NCBI GenBank assembly: GCA_964575185.1
Contig: CAZNPW010000030.1
Span: 1-36,331, forward strand
Length of the DNA: 36,331 nucleotides
DNA from: CAZNPW01 sp964575185
GTDB lineage: Bacteria; Pseudomonadota; Alphaproteobacteria; Rhodobacterales; Rhodobacteraceae
Reading direction: 5' to 3'
The translations under genes were made by a program, and so were the position numbers. A model generated the notes under the pieces. The model worked only from the letters and a program-made list of their open reading frames with translations. It was not told the DNA's origin and made no database searches. Below, in pieces: positions 25,415-32,793 of the stretch (the first letter of the stretch is position 1; each line of letters starts with the position of its first letter).

Positions 25415-25450
25415 CCTCTTCCCGGCCCCAAATACTCCCGCCGGAGGCAG
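25415..25450 (+). repeat. Dispersed intergenic element, copy C (partial)
   Basis: Shares the core CCCAAATACTCCCGCCGGAG with copy B but lacks the right-hand 32 bases. It begins 8 bp after the remnant's stop codon and lies upstream of xth. Confidence 0.65.
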
Positions 25451-25536
25451 CCCTCCGCCCCCCTGACGCCGGCCGCGAACGCCCCGCCTTGCCCTGCCCG
25501 GACCCCGCGCCTATCGTCCCCGAAACGGGAGCGCCG

Positions 25537-26316
25537 ATGAAACTCGCCACCTTCAACATCAACGGCATCAAGGCCCGCATCGAGGCCCTGCCCCGCTGGC
25601 TTGCCATCGCCCGCCCCGACGTCGTCTGCCTGCAGGAGATCAAGTCGGTCGACGCGGCCTTCCCGCGCGAGCTCTTCCAGGACCTCGGCTACGCCGTGGA
25701 AACCCACGGCCAGAAGGGCTTCAACGGCGTCGCGATCCTGTCGCGCCTGCCCGTGGAGGACGTGACCCGCGGCCTGCCCGGCGACGCGGCCGACGACCAG
25801 GCCCGCTGGATCGAGGCCACCGTCGTGGGCACCCGCGCGCTTCGCGTCTGCGGCCTCTACCTGCCCAACGGCAACCCCGCGCCGGGGCCGAAATACGACT
25901 ACAAGCTCGCATGGATGGCCCGCCTGCAAACCCGCATCCACGCGCTGCTCGCGGCCGAGGAGCCGCTCCTCCTCATGGGCGACTGGAACGTCATCCCGCA
26001 GGACACCGACGCCGCACGGCCGCAGGACTGGGTCGCGGACGCGCTGGCGCTCCCGCAAAGCCGCCGCGCCTTCCGCCGCATCCTGAACCTCGGCCTGACC
26101 GACGCGATCCTGGCCCGCGACCCCGCGCCCCACCAGTTCACCTTCTGGGACTACCAGGCCGGCGCCTGGGACCGCAACGCGGGCATCCGCATCGACCACA
26201 TCCTGCTGTCCCCGCAAGCCGCCGACCTGATGACCGACGCGGGCATCGACCGCGAGGTCCGCGCGGGCGACAAGCCCTCGGACCATGTGCCGGTCTGGGT
26301 GGAACTGGCGGCGTGA
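25537..26316 (+). CDS. xth: Exodeoxyribonuclease III / AP endonuclease
   Basis: A 259-residue Mg-dependent nuclease of the exonuclease III family acting at abasic sites and on 3' ends in base-excision repair. Family residues are Asn7 in TFNINGIKAR, Glu34 in CLQEIK, Asp and Asn in LLMGDWNVIP, Asp in GIRIDHILLS and Asp249-His250 in SDHVPV. The ATG at 25537 has GGGAG 7 bases upstream; open frame further upstream contains copy C of the repeat and is ignored. Standalone promoter not identified. The HNH nuclease gene follows after 70 bp. Confidence 0.95.
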   Translation: MKLATFNINGIKARIEALPRWLAIARPDVVCLQEIKSVDAAFPRELFQDLGYAVETHGQKGFNGVAILSRLPVEDVTRGLPGDAADDQARWIEATVVGTRALRVCGLYLPNGNPAPGPKYDYKLAWMARLQTRIHALLAAEEPLLLMGDWNVIPQDTDAARPQDWVADALALPQSRRAFRRILNLGLTDAILARDPAPHQFTFWDYQAGAWDRNAGIRIDHILLSPQAADLMTDAGIDREVRAGDKPSDHVPVWVELAA

Positions 26317-26342
26317 GACGCGTCCGCACCGCAGGCGCACCC

Positions 26343-26363
26343 GTCCCGGGCGCGACCCGGGAC
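26343..26363 (+). terminator. Perfect 8-bp hairpin after xth
   Basis: GTCCCGGG and CCCGGGAC pair around CGCGA, 26 bp after the xth stop and 23 bp before the next start codon. No T-run, so it may be an extragenic palindrome. The 'GTCCCGG-TCGCG' type resembles pieces of the repeats at 1-190. Confidence 0.45.
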
Positions 26364-26386
26364 CTCCGCCGCCGCGGGCCCGGCTG

Positions 26387-27265
26387 ATGAGCTTCGGCGT
26401 CTTCCTTCTCCGGCCGGACTCGGCCTACGATGACCACCCGGCCACGCGCTATCAGTTCCCCGGGCGATACCTCAACGAGGCGCGCAAGGTGGCTGGCGGC
26501 TGGGTCGCCTATCTCGAACCCTCGAAGGTGACCGAGACCCGGGGATACTTCGCCATCGCCGAAGTCGAACGGATCATCGCCGACCCCGATGTCCCCGCGA
26601 TGTGGCAGGCCCTCATCACCGCCGGCAGCTACATCGAGTTTCCGACGCCGGTTCCCTTCCGCGTCGCCGGCGAACCGGTGGAGCGCAGCATCTTGAACGA
26701 CGTCGGTCTCGTGTCGGGGCGCAGGCAATCGGCGATCCGCGCGATCCCGGTGCAGGACTTCCAGCGCATCCTGTCGCTCGGCCTGCCGGACGACAGCGCG
26801 GTTCTTCCACGCGACGGCGCGATGGACGAGGCCCCCGAACCCTTCCTCCTGCACCCCGAGGCCCGCCTGCGCCAGCTCGCCAGCCGCGCGGTGCGCGACC
26901 GCGCGTTCCGCCGGCTGGTGGTCGACGCCTACGACCGGCGCTGCGCCGTCACCGGCCTGCGGCTCATCAACGGCGGCGGCCGGGCCGAGGTCGAGGCGGC
27001 GCACATTCACCCGGTCGAACAGGGCGGACCCGACACGATCACCAACGGCATCGCCCTGTCGGGCACCGTCCACTGGATGTTCGACCGCGGCCTGATCGGG
27101 CTGGCCGACGACCTGACCGTCCTCGTCTCACGCCAGTCGAACGACCCCGCCGCGATCCGCGCCATGGTAAACCCCAGCGGCCGCGCGCTTTTGCCCCGCC
27201 AGCCGCGCCTGCGGCCGCACCCGCAGTTCCTGCAATGGCACCGGACGCATTGCTTCAAGGGCTGA
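26387..27265 (+). CDS. HNH endonuclease (HNH_2 type) with a possible DNA-reader N-terminus
   Basis: A 292-residue protein. The C-terminal third is an HNH_2-type nuclease: RRCAVTGLR (185-192), EAAHIHPVEQGG with His206 and His208, TNGIALS with Asn220 and VHWMFDRGLI with His229. The N-terminal 70 residues (YDDHPATRYQFPGRYLN, GGWVAYLEPSKVTETRGYFAIAEVERI) look like the small PUA/EVE-like domains that some defence nucleases use to read modified bases; this is inference from pattern, not a database match. No methyltransferase gene is adjacent, so a modification-dependent nuclease is more likely than a classic restriction enzyme. Its last 11 bp overlap the convergent monooxygenase gene. It may be co-transcribed with xth. 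Confidence 0.82.
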   Translation: MSFGVFLLRPDSAYDDHPATRYQFPGRYLNEARKVAGGWVAYLEPSKVTETRGYFAIAEVERIIADPDVPAMWQALITAGSYIEFPTPVPFRVAGEPVERSILNDVGLVSGRRQSAIRAIPVQDFQRILSLGLPDDSAVLPRDGAMDEAPEPFLLHPEARLRQLASRAVRDRAFRRLVVDAYDRRCAVTGLRLINGGGRAEVEAAHIHPVEQGGPDTITNGIALSGTVHWMFDRGLIGLADDLTVLVSRQSNDPAAIRAMVNPSGRALLPRQPRLRPHPQFLQWHRTHCFKG

Positions 27266-28367
27266 CCCCCACCACCCCCGCGTCATGCCGATACACCCAG
27301 TCCAGCCGCCGCAGCGGCAGGCCCGGCGCGACGACCCCCGCCAGCCGCAGCGCCGCGTGCAGGCCCAGCCGCCGCAGGCCCTGCGCGTGGTAGACCCGCG
27401 CGTTGCCGTCCGCCGCCGCCACGACCCGCGCCGCGCGCGGCCGCCGCGCGGCCTCCCAGCCGGGCAGGCCCGCCAGCCCCGCGCGGTCGATCCAGGCGGC
27501 CAGCGCCACCGCATCCTCGAGCGCGAGGTTCGCCCCCTGCGCCAGGAACGGCAGCGTCGGATGCGCCGCGTCGCCGAGGATGACCAGCCCGTCGCGCTGC
27601 CAGACCCGCGCCACCGGTCGCCGGAACAGCCCCCACAGCCAGCACTCCCGCACCGCCGACAGCCAGGCCCGCACCGGCCCGCCGAACCCCGCGAAACCCG
27701 CGCGCAGGGCGTCGGCGTCGCCCGCCAGCTGCCAGCCGTCGTCGGCCCAGGCCGCGCGCTCCTCCACCGCCACGATGTTGCGCAGGGCGTGGCCGCGCAG
27801 CGGATAGCTCACGAGGTGCCGCCCCGGTGCCATGAACACCTGCGCCTCGGCCGCCCCGCCGTCGCCCGGGATCAGCGCGCGCCAGGCGACCTGGCCGGTG
27901 AAGGCCGCATCCTCCGGCCCGTTCAGCCGCGCCCGCAGGACGGACTTCAGCCCGTCGGCCCCGACCACGAGACCCGCCTCCGGCGGCGCATCCACCCGCA
28001 CCCCGGTGCGGGTCCGCACCCCCGCGACCCGCGCGCCCTCGGCCAGCACCGCGAGCAGGTCGGCCCGGTGCACCAGCCGCCAGTCGCGCCCGGACAGGTC
28101 CATCCGCAGCAGGTCGCGCCCCGACGCGCCGTCGCGCAGCACCACCGCCGCGCAGGCGAGCCCCGCATCCGCCACCGCCGCCCACAGCCCCAGCCGCCGC
28201 AGCGCGGCCGCCCCGTTCGGGCCGACCTGCAGCCCCGCGCCGACCTCGCCCAGCGCCGCGGCCTGCTCGGCCACCGTCACGTCATGCCCCCGCAGCGCCA
28301 GCGCCCGCGCGGTCGCCAGCCCCGCAACCCCCGCCCCCACCACGGAAACGCAAAGGGCCGGGGTCAT
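27255..28367 (-). CDS. FAD-dependent monooxygenase (PHBH/salicylate hydroxylase-like)
   Basis: A 370-residue flavoprotein of the PF01494 class. The FAD-binding GAGVAGLATARAL is at about 10-22, the DG motif VVGADGLKSVLR is near 155 and the second FAD motif GDAAHPTLPFLAQGANLALEDA near 285. Members hydroxylate aromatic rings or related substrates with NAD(P)H and O2; the substrate cannot be named. The ATG at 28367 is chosen because MTPALCVSVVGAGVAG places the nucleotide fold correctly. That ATG sits in the loop of a 10-bp hairpin that probably ends the dksA transcript. It is shorter than typical salicylate hydroxylases but appears complete. Confidence 0.88.
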   Translation of the reverse strand: MTPALCVSVVGAGVAGLATARALALRGHDVTVAEQAAALGEVGAGLQVGPNGAAALRRLGLWAAVADAGLACAAVVLRDGASGRDLLRMDLSGRDWRLVHRADLLAVLAEGARVAGVRTRTGVRVDAPPEAGLVVGADGLKSVLRARLNGPEDAAFTGQVAWRALIPGDGGAAEAQVFMAPGRHLVSYPLRGHALRNIVAVEERAAWADDGWQLAGDADALRAGFAGFGGPVRAWLSAVRECWLWGLFRRPVARVWQRDGLVILGDAAHPTLPFLAQGANLALEDAVALAAWIDRAGLAGLPGWEAARRPRAARVVAAADGNARVYHAQGLRRLGLHAALRLAGVVAPGLPLRRLDWVYRHDAGVVGVSP

Positions 28368-28379
28368 CGCCCCGGCCCC
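28354..28379 (-). terminator. dksA terminator/attenuator containing the next gene's start codon
   Basis: AGGGGCCGGGG-type arms (10 perfect base pairs: 28354-28363 with 28370-28379) enclose a 6-nt loop that carries the monooxygenase ATG. On the minus strand the stem is followed by TTTGCGTTT, close to an intrinsic terminator. It lies 20 bp after the dksA stop codon. Read-through transcripts would have the start codon exposed in the loop and the upstream ribosome-binding region paired. Confidence 0.6.
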
Positions 28380-28399
28380 TGCGCCCATGGTCCCGGGGG

Positions 28400-28822
28400 T
28401 CATTCGTCGCGGTGCACGCGCTCGCGCCGTTCGTGCTTTTCCTGCGCTTCCAGCGTCATCGTCGCGATCGGCCGGGCGTCGAGCCGACGCAGGCTGATCG
28501 GCTCGCCGGTGACCTCGCAATAGCCGTAGTCGCCGTCCTCGATCCGCCGCAGCGCCGCGTCGATCTTGCTGACGAGCTTGCGCTGCCGGTCGCGCGTCCG
28601 CAGCTCGAGCGCGCGGTCGGTCTCCTCGCTCGCGCGGTCGGCGATGTCGGGGACGGACCGGGCGCTGTCCTGCAGGTTCTCGACCGTCTCGGACGACTGG
28701 TTCAGCAGGTCCTGCTTCCAGACGATCAGCTTGCGGCGGAAATACTCCAGCTGCCGGTCGTTCATGAAGGGTTCGTTCTCGGCCGGGCGGTAGTCGTCGG
28801 GAAGGAACACTTCGGCTTTCAC
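28400..28822 (-). CDS. dksA: DksA-family RNA polymerase-binding regulator
   Basis: A 140-residue protein that enters the RNA polymerase secondary channel and acts with ppGpp. The coiled coil (about 20-95) has the tip motif DIADRA, fitting DxxDxA. The zinc-finger region has just one cysteine (YGYCEVTGEP); the other three cysteine positions of E. coli DksA are replaced, as in the functional Rhodobacter sphaeroides DksA. EPISLRRLDARP is the conserved globular segment. Start: GTG at 28822, with AAGGAG 8 bases upstream; a GTG three codons earlier is possible. Followed by a terminator-like hairpin. Confidence 0.93.
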   Translation of the reverse strand: MKAEVFLPDDYRPAENEPFMNDRQLEYFRRKLIVWKQDLLNQSSETVENLQDSARSVPDIADRASEETDRALELRTRDRQRKLVSKIDAALRRIEDGDYGYCEVTGEPISLRRLDARPIATMTLEAQEKHERRERVHRDE

Positions 28823-29263
28823 GACACCCACTCCTTCTTCCGTCCCCCGGGGCCGTGCGGCCGGCGGGTGGACCCCACCCTCTGCGGCGTGGCCTTAGCC
28901 GAACGGCCGCGCCGTGTCACTAGCCTTGCGGCGCGACCCCGGTCCGATGACGGTCCCATGCCAAAATGTCGCAGCCAGATGTAGCAGGCCGGGCCGACGC
29001 GACCACAGCATCTTCGCGGCCCGCGCGGGCGTATCGCGCGCCATCGCGCAGGCCCCGCCCGGCGCGGCGCAGGTGGCGCGATCCTGTCCGATTCGTGCAA
29101 GCCGCGCCGCAGTTTCGCCACGCTTTTGCCTCGATCTGATCACGAAACCCGGTCTGCCGAAACATCTCGACACGTTCCGTGACCGCGAGATCACATATCC
29201 TGCGCCCCGGCCGCGTCCCACCGCCAGCCCTAGGCCCCCTGCCCCGCGACGGATTCCTTTCCG
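28823..29263. other. Intergenic region without a convincing gene
   Basis: About 440 bp between divergent dksA and the + strand genes. Open frames on both strands are arginine- and proline-rich shadows without good start sites. It must contain the dksA promoter, but no clear -35/-10 pair could be picked out. A 49-codon minus frame starting near 29045 (MARDTPARAAKMLW) is possible but unsupported. Confidence 0.5.
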
Positions 29264-29292
29264 TTGACACATTCGTGACCCTTCCGCGTCAT
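29264..29292 (+). promoter_or_regulatory. Possible promoter for the DUF2927 gene
   Basis: TTGACA at 29264-29269 matches the -35 consensus exactly and is followed 17 bp later by CGTCAT, a weak -10. The surrounding CTTTCCGTTGACACATTCGT is less GC-rich than its neighbourhood. The distance to the gene start is over 200 bp. Confidence 0.3.
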
Positions 29293-29337
29293 GACCGGGT
29301 GGTTGCCTGACCTCGCCTGCACAACCGGACGCTGCCA

Positions 29338-29526
29338 ATGTCCCCGACCTTCGCCATCCGGCCGCCGACCGCGGCCGACGACCCCCCGTGGCGTGCCCTC
29401 CGGGCCGCCTGCCCCGCCCGCTGCGGCGCGGGCCTCGCGTCCCCCGACGCCCCCCGGGGGGACCGCCCGCGGTCCGCCTCCACCCGCCTGCACGGAAGGC
29501 CTGCCCGATGCGCGCGCTCAGCCTGA
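29338..29526 (+). pseudogene. Possible remnant of a GNAT acetyltransferase N-terminus
   Basis: The frame from ATG 29338 begins MSPTFAIRPPTAADDPPWRA, which resembles the IRP-x-T-x-AD-x-x-W-x-x-L opening of GNAT acetyltransferases. After about 30 codons it becomes low-complexity and runs into the start of the next gene in another frame. No acetyl-CoA motif follows. It may be a decayed gene or chance; the next real start is 29508. Confidence 0.25.
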
Positions 29527-30857
29527 TCGCCGTCCTGACGCTGTCGGCCTGCGTGGCCGTGCCGCAGGCCACCATGAGCCCGCCCGCCGCCGCGCCGGCG
29601 GTGCCGCTCGCCCTGCCCGACCCCGCCCCGCGCGCCGCCGCGCTGCCCGCCAACGCGATCCTCGCGGGCGACATCCTCGACCTCACCTTCGCGCTCGAGA
29701 CCGGGCGGCAGCTGCCCGTCCTCACCCGCTTCGAGGGGCCCGTGACGGTCGCGCTCGCGGGCGACGTCCCCGCCACGGCGGCGCAGGACCTGGGCCGCCT
29801 GCTCGCGCGCTTCCGGGCCGAGGCGGGGATCGACATCGCCGCCACCGCGGGCCCCGCCAGCATCACGGTGGAGTTCGTGCCGCGCGCCGCCCTGCGCCGC
29901 GCGGTGCCGAACGCCGCCTGCTTCGTGGTGCCCCGCGTCTCCTCGTGGGAGGAATACCGCGCCGCCCGCGCGACCGCCGCGATGGACTGGGCCACCCTGA
30001 CCGTCCGCGACCGCGCCGCCGTCTTCATCCCCGCCGACACCAGCCCCCAGGACGTGCGCGACTGCCTGCACGAGGAACTCGCCCAGGCGCTCGGGCCGCT
30101 GAACGACCTCTACCGGCTGACCGGCAGCATCTTCAACGACGACAACTTCAACACCGTCCTGACCGGGTCGGACATGCTCGCCCTGCGGGCGATCTACGCG
30201 CCCGACCTGTCCAGCGGCATGACGAAGGCAGAGGTCGCGGCCCGCCTGCCCGCGATCCTGGCCCGCCTCAACCCCGGCGGCGGCACCGGGGCACCCGCGA
30301 CCGGCGACATCACGCCGCCCGCCTGGAAGTCTGCCATCGAGACCGCCATCGGCCTGCGCGGGTCCGACGGCGCCCGCCGCGCTGCCGCCGAACGCGCCGT
30401 CACCATCGCCATGGCCCAGGGCTGGAACGAAGGGCGCATGGCATTCTCCTGGTTCGCGCTCGCCCGCGTCAGCACGCCGTCGGACATCGCCCGCGCGGTC
30501 ACCGCCTATGCCGAGGCGCGCGCGATCTACGCCCGCCTGCCCGGGGCGGGCATCCAGGTCGCCCACATCGACATGCAGTTGGCGGCCTTCGCCCTGTCGG
30601 CGGGCCAGGCCGGCCAGGCCGCGGCCTTCGCCGACCGCGCGATCCCTGCGGTCCGCGCGGCCGAAAACGCGGGCCTTCTCGCCACGCTCCTGACGATCAA
30701 GGCCGAGGCGGCCGAGATGTCCGGCGACACCGGCCTCGCGCAGCGCCTGCGGGCCGAGGCGGCCCCGCTGGCCGCCTACGGCTTCGGCGACGCGGGCGCG
30801 GTGCGGCAGCGGCTCGGTGCCGTAGCGGCCCTTGCCGCGCGCGGGCAGAGGGGGTAA
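29508..30857 (+). CDS. DUF2927 family lipoprotein
   Basis: A 449-residue lipoprotein. The signal MRALSLIAVLTLSAC has a lipobox LSAC with lipidated Cys15. Residues about 50-235 match DUF2927, with CLHEELAQALGPLNDLYRL (186-204) and SIFNDDNFNTVLTGSDMLALRAIY (207-230). HEELAQ resembles a metalloprotease HExxH with Gln for the last His, so a zincin-like fold is plausible but catalysis is not shown. The C-terminal 200 residues are Ala-rich and helical, possibly TPR-like (AYAEARAIYARLPGAGIQVAHI). ATG 29508 has GGAAGG 8-9 bases upstream. Role unknown; the family is common in Rhodobacterales. Confidence 0.85.
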   Translation: MRALSLIAVLTLSACVAVPQATMSPPAAAPAVPLALPDPAPRAAALPANAILAGDILDLTFALETGRQLPVLTRFEGPVTVALAGDVPATAAQDLGRLLARFRAEAGIDIAATAGPASITVEFVPRAALRRAVPNAACFVVPRVSSWEEYRAARATAAMDWATLTVRDRAAVFIPADTSPQDVRDCLHEELAQALGPLNDLYRLTGSIFNDDNFNTVLTGSDMLALRAIYAPDLSSGMTKAEVAARLPAILARLNPGGGTGAPATGDITPPAWKSAIETAIGLRGSDGARRAAAERAVTIAMAQGWNEGRMAFSWFALARVSTPSDIARAVTAYAEARAIYARLPGAGIQVAHIDMQLAAFALSAGQAGQAAAFADRAIPAVRAAENAGLLATLLTIKAEAAEMSGDTGLAQRLRAEAAPLAAYGFGDAGAVRQRLGAVAALAARGQRG

Positions 30858-30887
30858 GCCGCGTCGCATCAGGACGGGGGCGCGCGC

Positions 30888-31055
30888 ATGATCATTCTGG
30901 CCGGTGCACTCGCGGGGGCCCTGACCGGCATCCTCCTCGCCCGCGCGCGGGGCGGCAAGCGGCTCGACATCCTGCACTACGCGGCGGGCTTCGCCATCGC
31001 CTTCGGCATCCTCGGCACCTTCCTCACCGTCGCCCTGTCGCGCGCGCTGCTCTGA
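30888..31055 (+). CDS. Small two-helix membrane protein
   Basis: A 55-residue protein too short for usual gene lists: MIILAGALAGALTGILLARA, then RGGKRLDILHYAAGFAIAFG, then a second helix ending SRALL. Two hydrophobic helices are joined by a basic loop. Proteins of this length and pattern occur in other Rhodobacterales, where they are sometimes mislabelled as apolipoprotein acyltransferase. It is 30 bp after the DUF2927 gene and 31 bp before the M48 protease, so all three are probably one operon. Confidence 0.7.
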   Translation: MIILAGALAGALTGILLARARGGKRLDILHYAAGFAIAFGILGTFLTVALSRALL

Positions 31056-31086
31056 CTTTCCGGCCCGGGCTTCCTATATCCCGGCC

Positions 31087-31788
31087 ATGCTGAAGCTCCT
31101 CCCCGTCCTCCTGCCCATCCTCTACGGCCTTCTCATGTGGTGGCTCTCCGCCCGGCGCACCCGGGCCGTGCTCGACCGCCAGTCGCGCCCGCTGGAGCAT
31201 CCGGGGCTGAAGGCCGCGGCCGCCCGGCTCGCCCGCGCGCTGGACCTGCCCGAGGTCCGCGTGAACGTCTACGATGTCGAGGCCGTCAACGGCCTCGCCG
31301 CGCCCGACGGCCGCATCTTCCTGACCCGCGGCTTCCTGCAGCAGCTGCAGGCGGGCCGGGTGACCGAGGACGAGCTCGCCTCGGTCATCGCCCACGAGCT
31401 TGGCCATGTGGCGCTCGGCCACAGTCGGCGGCGGATGATCGACTTCACCGGCCAGAACGCGGTCTTCATGATGCTGTCGGCGGTGCTGGGCCGCCTCCTG
31501 CCCGTCATCGGCGTCTGGATCGCCAACCTCGTCGCCTCGGCGCTCGCCGCCCGCCTGTCGCGCAAGGACGAGTTCGAGGCCGACGCCTACGCCTCCGCGC
31601 TCCTCGTCAAGGCCGGCATCGGCACCGCGCCGCAGAAGTCGCTGTTCCGCAAGCTCGGACTCCTCACCGGCCAGCGGTCGCACGGCGTCCCCGCCTGGCT
31701 CCTCAGCCACCCCCACGTCGACGACCGCATCGCCGCGATCGAGGCGAACGAGGCGCGCTGGGGCGTCCGGGCCTTGCCCCCGGGCTGA
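31087..31788 (+). CDS. M48 family zinc metalloprotease (HtpX-like)
   Basis: A 233-residue membrane-bound protease. An N-terminal helix (about 3-20) anchors it. The zinc site is HELGH (His103, Glu104, His107), and the third ligand is Glu164 in EFEADAYAS. A second hydrophobic segment (about 126-156) separates them, as in HtpX. The C-terminal HPHVDDRIAAIEAN is also typical of M48. It is shorter than HtpX (about 290 residues), with a reduced N-terminal membrane part. Likely a quality-control protease of the inner membrane; the substrate is unknown. Confidence 0.9.
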   Translation: MLKLLPVLLPILYGLLMWWLSARRTRAVLDRQSRPLEHPGLKAAAARLARALDLPEVRVNVYDVEAVNGLAAPDGRIFLTRGFLQQLQAGRVTEDELASVIAHELGHVALGHSRRRMIDFTGQNAVFMMLSAVLGRLLPVIGVWIANLVASALAARLSRKDEFEADAYASALLVKAGIGTAPQKSLFRKLGLLTGQRSHGVPAWLLSHPHVDDRIAAIEANEARWGVRALPPG

Positions 31789-31797
31789 CCTCCGGCG

Positions 31798-32793
31798 TCA
31801 CGCGCCCCCCCTCTCCCGGGGGAGAGGGGACGGGGGAGAGGGCTCGCCGCCCGGCCCCGGCGGCACCATGCGGATCGCCCGCTGATACGCCAGCAGATCG
31901 CCCCCGTCGTCCCCCGTCACCGGCACCACCGCCCCGTCCCGTGCCGCCCCGCCCGGCAGCACCTCCAGCCGGTCGAGATACAGGTGCAAAAACCCCGACA
32001 AGAGGATCCGCCAGTCCCAGCCCACCCAGGGCGCGACCCGCCGCACCAGGCGATAGGGCACCGTCGTGCAGTTCGAGGTGACGGTGTTGTACCACACGGG
32101 GCGCCGGCTCAGGTCGTTGCCGAGCAGCAGGTATTCCAGGAACAGCTCCGCCCGCGCCTCGGGCGTCGACCTCACGGGATAGCGGTAGACCCGTTCCTTC
32201 CGCACCTCGGCCCGCAGGTGGATCGCGTCGCGCTCGTCGGCCGCGAGCAGCACGAACTCGAACCGCCGGAAGAACCCGCCGGTGATGCTGAAGCGGTCCG
32301 TCTTCGTCCGTCGCGTCTCGCCGCTGAAGACGATCCGCCGCCCGTCCCCCAGCCCGAAGCTCGCCATCGTATGCGCCACCTTGTCGCCGCCCCAGTGCGA
32401 CAGGATCATCTCCACGTCGGTCACCGCCCCAGGGTCGACCACCCAGTCCTCCCAGGCCTCCACCCACTCCCGCCTGCCCGTCCAGCGGAAGCGGCGCACG
32501 TTGTGCACCGTCACCTGCGGCGTGAAGGTCGCCGTCACCCCGAACCGCGTCTCGGCGATCCAGTCGCGGTCGAGCCGCGGCACCCGCGTCAGATACCACG
32601 CGGCACAGAAGCCGATGGCCGCCAGCACCCCCCAGCCGACCGGCCAGCCCCGCCACAGGCCCCACAGCGCCGCGGCCACCAGCCCCGCCACCGCCGCCTG
32701 CACCGCCCAGACCCACGGGCTGCGCAGATGCGCCCGCGCGGCGAACCAGACGAAGGCCCCGGTTGCCAGCGCCGCCAGCCCCGTCAGTACCAC
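31798..32793 (-). CDS. DUF4105 membrane protein (Lnb-like periplasmic domain)
   Basis: A 331-residue protein with three N-terminal helices (about 3-19, 27-45, 52-69) and a DUF4105 periplasmic domain (about 115-275). The family's conserved cysteine is Cys242 in SNCTT, and His133 in LSHWGGDKVAHT is a candidate partner; in Lnb proteins this domain moves an acyl chain within lipoproteins. Similar function here is inference. GTG at 32793 starts inside the mttB gene (10-bp overlap). The last ~16 residues, GEPSPPSPLPRERGGA, are encoded by a palindromic repeat that has extended the C-terminus. Confidence 0.85.
   Translation of the reverse strand: MVLTGLAALATGAFVWFAARAHLRSPWVWAVQAAVAGLVAAALWGLWRGWPVGWGVLAAIGFCAAWYLTRVPRLDRDWIAETRFGVTATFTPQVTVHNVRRFRWTGRREWVEAWEDWVVDPGAVTDVEMILSHWGGDKVAHTMASFGLGDGRRIVFSGETRRTKTDRFSITGGFFRRFEFVLLAADERDAIHLRAEVRKERVYRYPVRSTPEARAELFLEYLLLGNDLSRRPVWYNTVTSNCTTVPYRLVRRVAPWVGWDWRILLSGFLHLYLDRLEVLPGGAARDGAVVPVTGDDGGDLLAYQRAIRMVPPGPGGEPSPPSPLPRERGGA
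31808..31829. repeat. Palindromic repeat inside a coding C-terminus
   Basis: CCCCTCTCCC and GGGAGAGGGG form a perfect 10-bp hairpin around GG, followed by ACGGGGGAGAGGG. It is a shorter relative of the element at 9264-9392. It lies between the convergent M48 and DUF4105 genes and overlaps the 3' end of the latter. Confidence 0.8.

Noticed and set aside
29289..30977. 562-codon minus-strand open frame
   Set aside because: Antisense to the DUF2927 gene, low-complexity Gly/Arg/Asp sequence, no ribosome site.
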